In this document: piece by piece, positions 11,030 through 21,495 of the stretch
Layout of the letters: every line of letters begins with the position of its first letter
How positions within the stretch are numbered: the stretch's first letter is position 1
Assembly (NCBI GenBank): GCA_030544235.1
Contig: CM060466.1
Span: forward strand, 22,525,575-22,589,574
DNA length: 64,000 nucleotides
Origin: Lepturacanthus savala
Lineage: Eukaryota; Chordata; Actinopteri; Scombriformes; Trichiuridae
Direction of reading: 5' to 3'
Position numbers and translations under genes: made by a program
The notes under the pieces: generated by a model
What the model saw: only the letters and a program-made list of their open reading frames with translations
What the model was told of the DNA's origin: nothing
Databases searched by the model: none

Positions 11030-12743
11030 TTCATCCCATGTGCCATTAATTGTGGTGGAGCTCAACGTTCAGCTCAAACTGTGGGGATGTGTGCATCCAC
11101 ACCTGCAATAATAATATTACCAAATAAGGAAGATTAAAAATAAATAAATTAAAACAAGGAAATTATATCAAGATAAAATAACCATTAGGTAAAGAGCAGA
11201 TTTAAAAGCTCTTACTCCACTGTACTAATCTAAATATACTAACATTAGATTACTAACTGATGTTGAGCTGAATTCATGCTTAGAGATAAAGCGTTTTCCA
11301 TGTATTTGTTTTAAATTGATATAATGATACAAGTTAGATGTTACTAATTAAATGTGCAGTTATCTGTCTCTGATTGCAGTCATTTTTGATAGATCTAGAG
11401 GTTACTGGTCTGAGAAACTGAAGGTGGAGGCTTCAAGGTTTTCACACAGTAATAATGATAGATAAAAATGTCAAATGATTCACATTCACTGCAGGATACA
11501 ACTGCTCCGCCCCATCTTGGAATGCTTAGCTGCTAGCGTACAAAGAAACCTGTTGCGCTAAAAGAAAATATGCTTAGTGTGCTCATTGGTGCATGTGTCT
11601 AGGAGTGGAGAGACAGGTATCTCCCTCACCTGCATCGGCAGCTTTTATTAGCCAACTGGAAGCTGACATGCACTGAACTTGTCTGGATGAGCCATATATT
11701 TGAGTGACATCGTATATAGTAAAACGCTCAGAGACGACTGTACACGAACACAACTTTAGAGACGTCAAACAGTAGAGTAAGTATGTTTCCTGTTGTTTAA
11801 CTAATGTACCTGATCACTAATGCTAGTAGTTCTACCTAGTAGGTATTTCACTATTAAAGCTGGTCTTAATAGTACCAGCAAATTGTTTATTATTGATCAA
11901 ACCAATTTATCATGTATTTATAAGCATATTTATATCAGCTTGTGTGTAGGGGTGTTATTAGTAAGTTTAGTTATTAGTAAGTGTTATATCATCTTTAAAT
12001 AGATACAGAACTAGTGTCTGTCATTTAATTATACTCTTATACTTTTCAGTATATGTTTAATACCATGTTTGAGTTTCAGTTATAGCTATTTGTGAGCTGG
12101 TTTCATGAAATACTGCAGTTTGTGTGGTGTGATTCTGAACTTGCAATCAATTAGCTTGTGTGCATTCGTAAGTGGTTGTTTTTTGTGCATGTTTGTATAT
12201 CCAAATACAGTAGCCGTAGTAGAATGTAGTTGGACAGGACTGGCGAGGTTTCATGTATGAAGTACACTGGGAAAAAAGAGATTAGAGAAAGAAAATGATG
12301 GAAGGTTCCAGTAAATGGATTTCCCTCTGAGGGAGAGCACTGCCATTATCAATTATCATAGTTCTTGTTAACTCTTGCACAACAGGTGAATGCACAGTAA
12401 GACACACAAAAGACACAATGAGAACGCATTATTTTAACTTCTAGACACAAACGAACTGTAAAGACGAAGAAAAAAAGACAATAAAAAGCTTTTTAGAAAT
12501 ACATTAAAGTCAAACATTTGTTTCCTTGTATCAGATGTCAGCTCAGGATTAAATTCATACCCTAATCCTACCTAACCTGTCTTTGGCTCTGTTTATCCTG
12601 TTAAATTTGCATGTGGTTTATCTTTATCTTTAAGGAAACAAATACACCTTTTCTCTAAGTTAGATGATGCTGCTTCTTAGCTACACTAATAGCACCAGAG
12701 ATCTGTGATCCAGATGTATGTGACCCCTCTTCTCTCTTTCCAG
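11030..12743. other. Intergenic DNA with putative 5' UTR of the GIMAP-like gene
   Basis: No coding exon is recognised. A donor-like AGTAGA|GTAAGT near 11776 could end a noncoding first exon of the downstream plus-strand gene, whose coding start lies 2 bases inside an exon beginning at 12744 and so needs an upstream leader exon. The rest is AT-rich and unremarkable. Confidence 0.35.
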
Positions 12744-12745
12744 CT

Positions 12746-15700
12746 ATGAGTGAACACCTGAGAGGGAGCAGCCATGGGTCTGCTTCACCGGAGCTGAGAC
12801 TTATCCTTTTAGGGAACATTGGATGTGGAAAGACGTCGTCAGGAGACACTATCCTGAGCCGTCTGTCCCCTGTCTCTTCCAGTGCCCCCAGGAGCTGCCA
12901 GCTGCGGCAGGGCTCCTGCGAGGGCCGTATGGTGACTTTGGTAGAGGCGCCAAGATGGTACTGGAATGGTGGCAAGATGGAGGACGGCGTCAGGAAAGAG
13001 ACGGAGCGAGCCATGACTCTGGTAGCACCAGGTCCACATGCGGTCCTGCTGCTGGTGCCCGTTAGCCAGTTCACAGAGGTGGGTTGTAGTCTTTGTTTCG
13101 GCTGTGATGTGGTTTAGCTTTTATTTCAACTCAAGAAAACAATCATTGGCAGAGGATCAAAAGTAGTCTTTGGTCTGACATTTAAAAGTCATGTTTTTAA
13201 TTTGCATTCTTTTTTGTTTTTGAGTGCAACACTTTGATCAGCCCTATAAGCCAAATAAACTTCTGTCAAAGCCCAGCACTTTAATGTCTCTTACATGGTC
13301 TAGGTTTTGACCTAGACTTTTTTAGTTGTTACTATACTAGTCATGATTATTATAGTGACATTTAAGAGTAAAATCAGTAAATAAAACCCTTTCAGTGAGT
13401 TTTCATGTAACTCCTCTTCTCTCCATGGCGTTGGCCCAGGTGGAGGGCCGTGTGCCTGCAGAGCTGGAGGAGGTGTTTGGGGCAGAAGTGCTGGATCACA
13501 CTCTGGTCCTGCTGACCTGTGGGGATTACTTGATGGGAAAGACAGCGGAGGTAATAGAGATGACACCTGACTTCTATGGTTTGCCATTCCCCCTTTATTT
13601 TACTTTTTATGTATTTTATTTTTTAAAGTTTTGTAAACACATTTCTTGGGTGCATGAATGTATGCATGGAGCACAAAAATCTTGCCATTTTGTAATTTTT
13701 TTCAGCATTTATGCTAAAACAAGTTCTGCCGCCATGTGACACACTGACACAGGACTAAACTTTTTCCAGTTTAAAAGACAAAACACATTCCAAACTTTCT
13801 GGAAAGAGAAGGAAGCATCCACTCTTCAAAACAAGCTTCAACATGCAGCTAGACTTCTCAGACACTGCAACAGTTGGTCATTGTTGTTTGTGTACAGTTT
13901 GGACTCATCAGCTGGTTTATGAGAGCGGAGCGAAAGCAGACCATTGCAAATCTAATTTCACACAACCCAATACTTCTCCATAGGAATACCTGCAGAAAGA
14001 GGACCCGGGCCTGAGGCGGATCATCGAGCGCTGCGGGGGGAGGTACCATGTCATCAATAATCGTCAGCGCCAGGACAGGGAGCAGGTCCGTGTGCTGCTG
14101 GAAAAGGTAACAGGTTTGACTCCAGATCACTCAACAGAATAGATTAAATGTAGAGTTTAGTGAATGTCTCTCTGTTTTGTTATTTTTACCCTACCCTGCA
14201 TAATATTACTTTATTTGGTTGCCTCACATATGTGTATGGATGTAAAATGAATTTCTACTGCATGTGCTACAGCTTTGTTTGACCAGTTTTGTTTGGGAAA
14301 GTAGCTGAGCAATGAGCACACGTGATGTAGTTTCTCCCACGCCCTGTTTCACAGGATCACACCCACCCCTTGTCAGGACAGGTTTCGGTATTCCTGATCA
14401 GGATAATGAGTTTGTAACAACATGCTGTAAAACTTGCTTACGTTTAAATTTGTCACACAATGGAGATTGACTGCAGGAGTTATATAAAACGTGACATTTT
14501 AACTGTAAATGTGAGGATAAGAGATTTCCTAAATGAAAGTCATTATTGTCTATTTATGTGCACAGGTGGACAATATGGTGCAGCAGCATGGAGTATTCTA
14601 CATGAAAACTGAGCAGGAGAGAAACCTGGAGCAACGGGTGAAAGAAAGAAAACGAGAACTTATGGAGAGTTTTAGAGCTCAAAAGGAAAAGAAAAGAGTG
14701 TCTCTCACATCATCCCGCACACAATATACAGACACTCAGAAAGAGTGTGTGTATGAAAGAGTGGAGCAGGACAACATTGCCTTAGAGGGAAGGAGAAACA
14801 AAGAGAGGGATGAGATAGGGCAAAGGAGAAATGATGAGATGGATGGGAAAATAAATGAGATGGATGGGAAGGGAGAAGAGAGAAATGAAGAGAAGGATGA
14901 GCTGGAGGGAAAGAGAAATGAAGAGAAGGATGAGATGGAGGAAAATATAAATGAAAAGAAGGATGAGGTGGAGGAAAGAACAAATGAAGCGATAGAGGGG
15001 AAGAGAAATGGAAAGGAGATGGAGGGAAAGATAAATGGAGTGAAAGATGAGATGGAGGGAAGGAGCAATGAAGAGCAAGCACCAGAGCAACAGTCAAATT
15101 CACAGCCGCAGGAGATCAGGCAGTTGAACAGGACGCCCAGTTTCAGACTAAATGCAGGTAAAGGCCAATAGAACTGGTTTCTAGATCTTCTTTTTTTCAG
15201 TGTCATGTAAAAAAATAAAATGTCGGCCTCATGTTTACTGTTTTTCCTCTGTAGATGGAGCTCTACTCTCACAAATGTCTGAAGTTAAAGCAGCACAGAG
15301 AATGGTTACTACTTGTAAGTCACTAAACACTCTACTTTTATGATGTTTGTGAATAATTTATAAAATGTTATGAAACTCAACTTTTCACTTCCCTTCACAG
15401 TTCACCACAGAATCAACAGCTTTGATGAGAACTCTCCAGAGGCTTCTCCCACCTCCTCTTCTCATTCACCCGTCTCCTCCTCCTCGCCCTCTGTGCCAGC
15501 CTTTGCTTCCTCTCCCTCCACATCATCATCCTCACCCCCCTCCGCCTCCTCTTCAGAGCTGCGTCTGGTGATGCTTGGGCGTTCTGGATCAGGAAAGAGC
15601 AGAGCTGGCAACAGCATCCTGGGGCGGGAGGAGTTTGAATCGTACCCGAACAGACTCACAGCCGTCACTCAGGAGTGTGGGAAACGGAAGGCACTTGTTG

Positions 15701-17321
15701 CAGGAAGAAAGGCAAGTTTTTTTTATTTTCCTGTCTCTCACTCTACCATCTGTCATGGCCAGGAATCCCCAAACTTCTAATCTCTTATACTCTTTGACCC
15801 TCTCTTCTTGTTTCATGTCATTAAACTATACAACCAGACTTCCTATAACTCCCATAACTCATCCGTCTCCTTTGTCTCCTGCAGGTGGCGGTGGTGGATA
15901 CCCCAGACTGGTTCAACTCGGAGCGTACTCCAGATGAGGTACGGGCTCAGATCTCCTCCTGCATTGCGTTGGCCAGTCCCGGTCCCCATGCTTTCCTCCT
16001 GTGTGTCCCATTAGACCAGCCTTCCAAGACCGAGCTGCAGGCTCTAAGGGTTCTCGAGGCTGTTTTTGGTCCAGAGGCAGTACAGAAATACACTCTGGTC
16101 CTCTTTACCCATTCAGATCGACTGAGGGAGAGCGGGAAGACGGGGAATGACAGCGTTGAGGCCTATATCGCCAGTCAGCGTAATGATTTGTTGAAGCTTG
16201 TGGAAAAATGCGGGGACAGGTTTCATGTGCTAGATGAGACGGAGAGCACGAATGTGGAGGAGCTGCTGGAGAAGGTGGAGCAGACGAGGAGGGAGGCTGG
16301 AGGACAGTGTTATTCCTCTCCTGCTTTTCAGGAAGCTGAGAACAGAGTGAGGCAGAGACAGGTAGAGATAACAAAGGAGAGGAGGAAAAAGCTAGAAGAA
16401 GAAAGGCAAAGTCACGTTGTACAGCCGAGCACTGACAAGCAGACACTCCATCCCTACATGCAGCCCTTGGCTGAGTCAGAAGAGGAAGTGAGAGAAGATG
16501 AGGTTGAGAAAACAAGGAATGAGGCAGAGATGAGTGTTAGCACAATGCAGAATGAAAGCCTTCCCCCTATCACAGTTTCCACGCTATCCCATTCTCTTCT
16601 TCAGTCCATGATGGAGAAAATGGAGTCAACTGCAAAGATGTTACCCAAACTGTTGGCGGATAGCTCTGAGTGGGTTGGAGAGGGAGCAAAGAAAGTGAGA
16701 AGCAGTCCAGTGTGGGGAACAGTCGGCACTGGAGCACAAAATGTCCAGAAGATGGTGGTTGAGAAGGTGGGAGCTAGAGCTGGACATGTCTCCAAACTAG
16801 TGGGTGATCGAGTTCCCAAAGTAGTGGTGGATGGTTCTGCATGGATTGGATCTGGAGCAAAGGCAGCAGCAGCAAGTCCCATGTGGGGAAAGGTTGGTTC
16901 AGGGGCCAAATCTGGGGCCTTACTGGTAGCGGATAGCTCCAGGCGTCTCGGAGCTGGAATTGGTGCCGGTGCAAAGACTGTGGCACAGAGTCCGGTCTGG
17001 GGGAAGGTGGGCTCCGGGGCCAAAATGGTTGCTGAGAGCTCAGTGTGGGAGAAAATTGGGACGACCTTTAAAAAGGTGCCCAAATTGGTCGTAGGGGGTG
17101 CAGTGCTGGGTTTGATGCTGGGTGTGTTTTTGGGTGGTGTGATTGGCGGAGCTGTGGGAGCAGCTGCTGGTTCTGTGTTTACTGAAGTGGGCAGACGAAG
17201 ATACAGCACTAAAGACAGGATAGAAGATGCAAATGAGGCTACAAAAAGTGTGGAAAGAACAATGAATGATGGCATGGACTCCCTGGTAAAACAAGGAGAG
17301 AAAGTACTGAAAACAGAATAA
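12746..17321 (+). CDS. GIMAP8-like double AIG1-domain GTPase with glycine-zipper tail
   Basis: Seven coding exons join in phase to 988 residues: 12746-13078, 13440-13550, 13984-14106, 14566-15157, 15255-15314, 15401-15711 and 15885-17321. Two AIG1-type (GIMAP) G domains are visible. The first (about 17-190) has P-loop GNIGCGKT at 23-30, but its G3 reads E67-A-P instead of DTP. The second (about 459-650) has P-loop GRSGSGKS at 466-473, D515-T-P and a G4 THSD. Between them lie a highly charged Glu/Lys-rich linker (about 240-370) and a Ser/Pro-rich stretch (about 418-458). The C-terminal part carries several SPVWGKVGSGAK-type repeats, then a 31-residue Gly-rich hydrophobic segment (about 912-942) and a basic flank RRRYSTK. 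GIMAPs are immune-associated GTPases acting on intracellular membranes in lymphocytes; a membrane-anchored scaffold is inferred here. Intron 6 uses a GC donor. Family certain, orthology not assigned. Confidence 0.9.
14620..15080 (+). repeat. Purine-rich coding repeat (Glu/Lys linker)
   Basis: The plus strand is almost pyrimidine-free over long stretches of exon 4 of the GIMAP-like gene, built from imperfect repeats of units like GAGAAATGAAGAGAAGGATG. It encodes repeats of the kind NEEKDEMEG. Low-complexity expansion of a coiled-coil or charged-helix linker is the simplest reading. Confidence 0.7.
15712..15884 (+). other. GC-AG intron in the GIMAP-like gene
   Basis: The exon ends AAG|GCAAGT and the next begins CTGCAG|GTGGCGG. 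Only this junction keeps the frame and joins the P-loop exon to the DTP exon of the second G domain. AAG|GCAAGT is the classical strong context for GC donors, a minority class of spliceosomal introns. Confidence 0.75.
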
Positions 17322-17336
17322 ATGTTTGATTATGTA

Positions 17337-17342
17337 AATAAA
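17337..17342 (+). promoter_or_regulatory. GIMAP-like polyadenylation signal
   Basis: AATAAA about 15 bases after the stop codon, giving a very short 3' UTR if used. Confidence 0.55.
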
Positions 17343-17344
17343 AA

Positions 17345-18000
17345 CATTTTTTGTGAACTGGTACTGTCAGAATATGTAATTTAAAGACTTAAAGATTGTG
17401 GCACATTATCCTTTTATCTTTTTTTTTCCCCTTCTTGACAAATACACACACGAAAAGGTCAAACCAAAATTTACTATAGTACAAACAAATGTCTCTGATT
17501 CACAATTACACTCAGCAAACAAAATATTAATCAGTCTGTCTGCAGCATCTGCTGTACCCTAAGTACATTATTATGTAAGAAATGAATGTCATTTTAATTT
17601 GCATCCAATGACTTTTGTTCATACTGTATGTTATGAGATGTGAGCAATTAATGTCTTTGTCTACTTCAAGACAGCACAAGTCACTTTCTCTTGAAATATC
17701 TTCCTCAGTGGTTAAATAAACGCTAATAATTATTATATAATATATAATTATTGTATAAATTATTAGATTTCATTGTCACATTTGACAAATAAAGATTGAT
17801 TGATTGATATTGCTTCTTTGTTTGTACCTTTAACAGTTAAAGAGCTATGCCAATCAGTGGTGTAATGAGCACAATTGTTTTCAATGGCCTAATAAATATA
17901 AAACCATTACCAGTGTTATCAATGTCTTGTGTATATCTTGCATTAATGTTGAAACAAAACAAGTTCCCTTAAAAACATGATTCATCATCACGTTATGCTT
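17345..18000. other. Intergenic DNA
   Basis: AT-rich, with no coding exon seen. It contains an AATAAAGATTGATTGATTGA-type retroposon tail near 17785 and a TA-rich stretch near 17730-17765. Confidence 0.45.
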
Positions 18001-18009
18001 TGACCTAGC

Positions 18010-18213
18010 GCCAAACGTCCACTTCCGCATTCAGCTGAGAACGGCTCTGATTGGTCAAAGGCGTCATGTGATCCAGAATGGCCGTCCGTATTTAAAAAAA
18101 AAAAAAAAAAAGCGGCGTGAAGAGGCATCACTTCAAGGCTGGAGTTCTAATCTTCTGCAAACACGAAAGACCATTGAAACTACAGACGTCTGACGAACCA
18201 GCGTCATTTTGCT
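18010..18213 (+). promoter_or_regulatory. Orphan promoter with candidate first exon
   Basis: A compact promoter-like block: an inverted CCAAT box (ATTGG, 18050-18054), a TCATGTGA element (18064-18071, E-box/CLEAR type), CpGs, an A-tract at 18093-18110, then a GC-balanced stretch ending in a strong donor GCT|GTAAGT at 18213/18214. No plus-strand coding exon that I can recognise follows before lyl1, which is on the other strand. It may start a noncoding RNA or a gene with tiny or unrecognised exons. Confidence 0.4.
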
Positions 18214-20715
18214 GTAAGTTTCCATTCTGAACAAAAAATGCATTTAATACATGATTATTGTTCCCTTAATCGTCTGATTTCATTACCTCCCCATGGGTTA
18301 ACAGACAACAGACAATAGAGATTTTTTTTACATCGTTTACATTGTTAAGGTGCAGCTGGTGTTGGTCAAGGTGACAGTTGGCTAATAAATTATAATGACT
18401 TATGCACTTATTAATGCAAAATAATTTGGAGGCAAATTGGTCTATCACAAATTCAGAGATTCTAGAATGAAGAAAATTGAATTTCCAAAAGAAATAAATG
18501 CCCCCCCCCCCAGGAAAAAAAAACAAAATAATAATTAAACACTGCACCACCGAGGAAAATGCCTTAGCATTTACAGCAAGAACAGTTTTATCCAGATACA
18601 TTGTACTACAAGATTTCTTCCATTAATCCATTCAGAAGCTGCTTTAGTGGTATTTCTAATGTGCGCATGTGTGTGTTTGTGTGTGAATGTGGTGGCAAGA
18701 GGGGCTCGATGGAGGGCTGGAGGAGGAGGAGGAGGGGATATTTTTTATCTCTGAGTCCCAGGCCGACCAGCGTCTCCCTGCTTGGCCTCCTGTATCACAA
18801 GCTGGAGAGTAGGTTAACACCCCATCAGTCTCAACTCCCATTATAAGCTTTCATTTTCCTGTCCTATGTTGGATATTATTGCAACATTTAATAAAAAGAA
18901 AGAGAAGATCAAAAAAAAAAGAACAACTATGCTTTCCTCTGAGCAGGTGAGAACAGTTATGCTTTGCTGTTTTAATTAAAATCCCCTCTCACAGATTGGG
19001 AGAGTGTGTGGTTAAAGAGGCAATGTGCACAAAGGGATTAAATTAGGAAGAATAGAAGAAAGAGTTTCCACCAGTTTTCACACAACACATTGATGAATAA
19101 AGCTGGATACAATAAGTTTAAAGGTGTGTTACAGAATACAAAGCAAAAATTCCAGGTATCCCGATTGCATGAGGATGCTAATATGATTTTACTGAAGGCT
19201 GTGTAAATTGGGGCATATCTAAAAGAAGTCGGTCCATAAATGTACAAAAGAAAAAAGGAAAAGGAAAAAAAAAGCTTGAGGAAAGTAAAATGAATATATT
19301 GCTAGAATCTGAGCTGTCACTCAAGCGCTGTTTTCTGAGTTTCTACAGCTAATATTTGTGATTTTTGTGTTTAAACAAACAGCTGAGCAGTGACTCAGAT
19401 GCAAACATTTGTTTTACATTTGGTCAAAACACATTTCACAGGTTTATATCTTCACTGAATAACACCACCACTTTGTCATTATTGAGAGTTTCTATAATGG
19501 GAAATAACTCCCACCATTACCATAACAACAAATGAATTGTTTCATTGTAAACACCTCAATAAGAAGTGACCCCAGCCTCAATCTCTTTGCCTCGCTGTGG
19601 TTTCAGGGTGGGGAGGGGAGGGGGCAGCGCAGCCTGGCACAGCGAGATGGTGGTGGTGGTGTTGTGAAAGCAACACCACCTTCCAGCTCTTCCTGTTGTC
19701 TGTCCCGAAACCGGGTGTATAAGGGTTCCCAGAGCATCCTGGTGGCTGCTGTCTCTCTGTTTTTCCCCTCTCCCTTCTCCCATGCAACAGTTACCACCCT
19801 GACGCCTCAGACACACACACCCCTCCTTCAGGAAACTCGTTGGCCGTCAATGAGACAGCACTAACTGAAGGCGTTTCCTGAACACTTGATAGAGCAAAGC
19901 GCGCAGGCAGAGACACTAGCCCGACCACACAGCTGCAACAACCCCCCAGCTTATATAAGCCCTCTCCAACACCTCAGCACCACGCTGCTGAGCCTCCATC
20001 TCTAACCGCATCCCATATCCACCCTGAGCTTCCTCACACAACCGCATACCTACAATTGTTGCTGTTATGTAATGTAAATCCTCACCACATAGCACACACA
20101 CATGCACACACACACGGACCAGTACATGAACAAATAAGGACAATACATGTGCAACACCCAAACCTGGTGCCCTGGGAAATCTCCATGGGATAATGATGAA
20201 TGCTGTTTTTTTTCCATGGATGGGGCTGTCATAATGTAATGTCAGCGAACAGCTATATCCGGCTCCAGGGTGTCGCATCACTCACTGTTTTTTTTTATTT
20301 CTTTAACCGGTGTTGTTCATGGCTCCCTTGTTAAAAGCAACTATCAATCTGTCATCGTGGTGAACAGCACAAACAAACAACATGAAGTTTGGTTCTGACT
20401 ATTCTGCACAGATAATGTGTGTTGAGTTACGATCATGTTCTGGACGAGAGTTGAAGTAATCCGTGTAAAAACGTGTGTTTCTACCAAAAACATGCTTTGT
20501 TTTTCCATAAATCTGATGCTATAGCATTGTATTTTGACCTTAAACATCGGATGGCCAGTGTGAACGTCTCCTACTGAGATTCATACTGAACTGAAGGATA
20601 CGCAAATGTTCACTAAGCAGTGAATGGCAAAATATTTGGATGTTGAGAAATCGTGCTGACAAAGCAAAGTCTTTGGAGCTCAATAAGAGGATGTCAAATA
20701 AGGAACAGCAAACTA
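18214..20715. other. Intergenic DNA between the orphan promoter and the lyl1 3' end
   Basis: No coding exon is supported. A CA-rich tract lies near 20090-20120, and a short hairpin (GGTGGTGTTGT...AACACCACC) near 19655-19681. The GC-richer block at 19580-20030 is the most information-dense part, but I cannot assign it a role. Confidence 0.4.
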
Positions 20716-20721
20716 AAACAC

Positions 20722-20727
20722 TTTATT
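20722..20727 (-). promoter_or_regulatory. Candidate lyl1 polyadenylation signal
   Basis: AATAAA on the minus strand, about 770 bases past the lyl1 stop codon. Confidence 0.35.
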
Positions 20728-21495
20728 TCTGTCTGGAACAAGTGTGTCACAATGTCAGGGTGGGACCATCGGTCCTGCTCCTATGAATACAGCAACATTA
20801 AGAAAAACAGCAGGAGGATTAAAAACCCCAACTTTGCCTAACGAATGCATTTCATGCGTTTCTTTGGGGCACATGGTAATTAATCAACATGTACTGGGAC
20901 AATGTTGATTAATTCAGTTTGAACTTCTAAGGCTGCATTTGGAATAAAACTGAACCCTTCTGTAAAACATTTATCATTTTCAAGGGTCGTAAGAGTGATA
21001 ATTCAGTATCTTGAATTTCCTGAATGACAAAAGATTGTTACATTTTTTGTTATTAACACATAGAAATCAACATTTTGTTGCTAAGTACAACCAGACTGAG
21101 ATGATCTAATTGGACTGTTTTGCATAATTCATCCATGTTAGTTTTATATTATTTGACGTAGGGGTGTAGTATTTGACACCTTGTTTCAGTATTAAACCCA
21201 TAAAAGTTCTATTAGGTTTCAACCTGCCCCAGAGCACAATTCAGTATTTTCTGAAAGCAGAGTATCATGATCAGTGCTTGCAGATCACTGAAGAAGAGAG
21301 TTTAAACTAGTTAAAACTACAAAATATCACCAAAAATCCACAACATACTATTTGAGCACTGAGTGAAAGAGAAAACCAGCTGGCTCTTTGGACTCAAGCA
21401 CTTTGTATCTGGCTATGACGAAGATGCATCCTGTCCTGTCCGTGTGACATTTAGATGTCCAGTGGCTGCACAACATTTATACGCTGTCTTTGGTG

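Noticed and set aside
14705..15272. Ser/Phe/Leu-rich frames on the minus strand, looking membrane-like
   Set aside because: They are the antisense of the purine-rich GIMAP exon 4, which has splice sites and continuity on the plus strand.
16601..17275. 224-codon Pro/Thr/Ala-rich minus-strand frame
   Set aside because: Antisense of the Gly-rich tail exon of the GIMAP-like gene.
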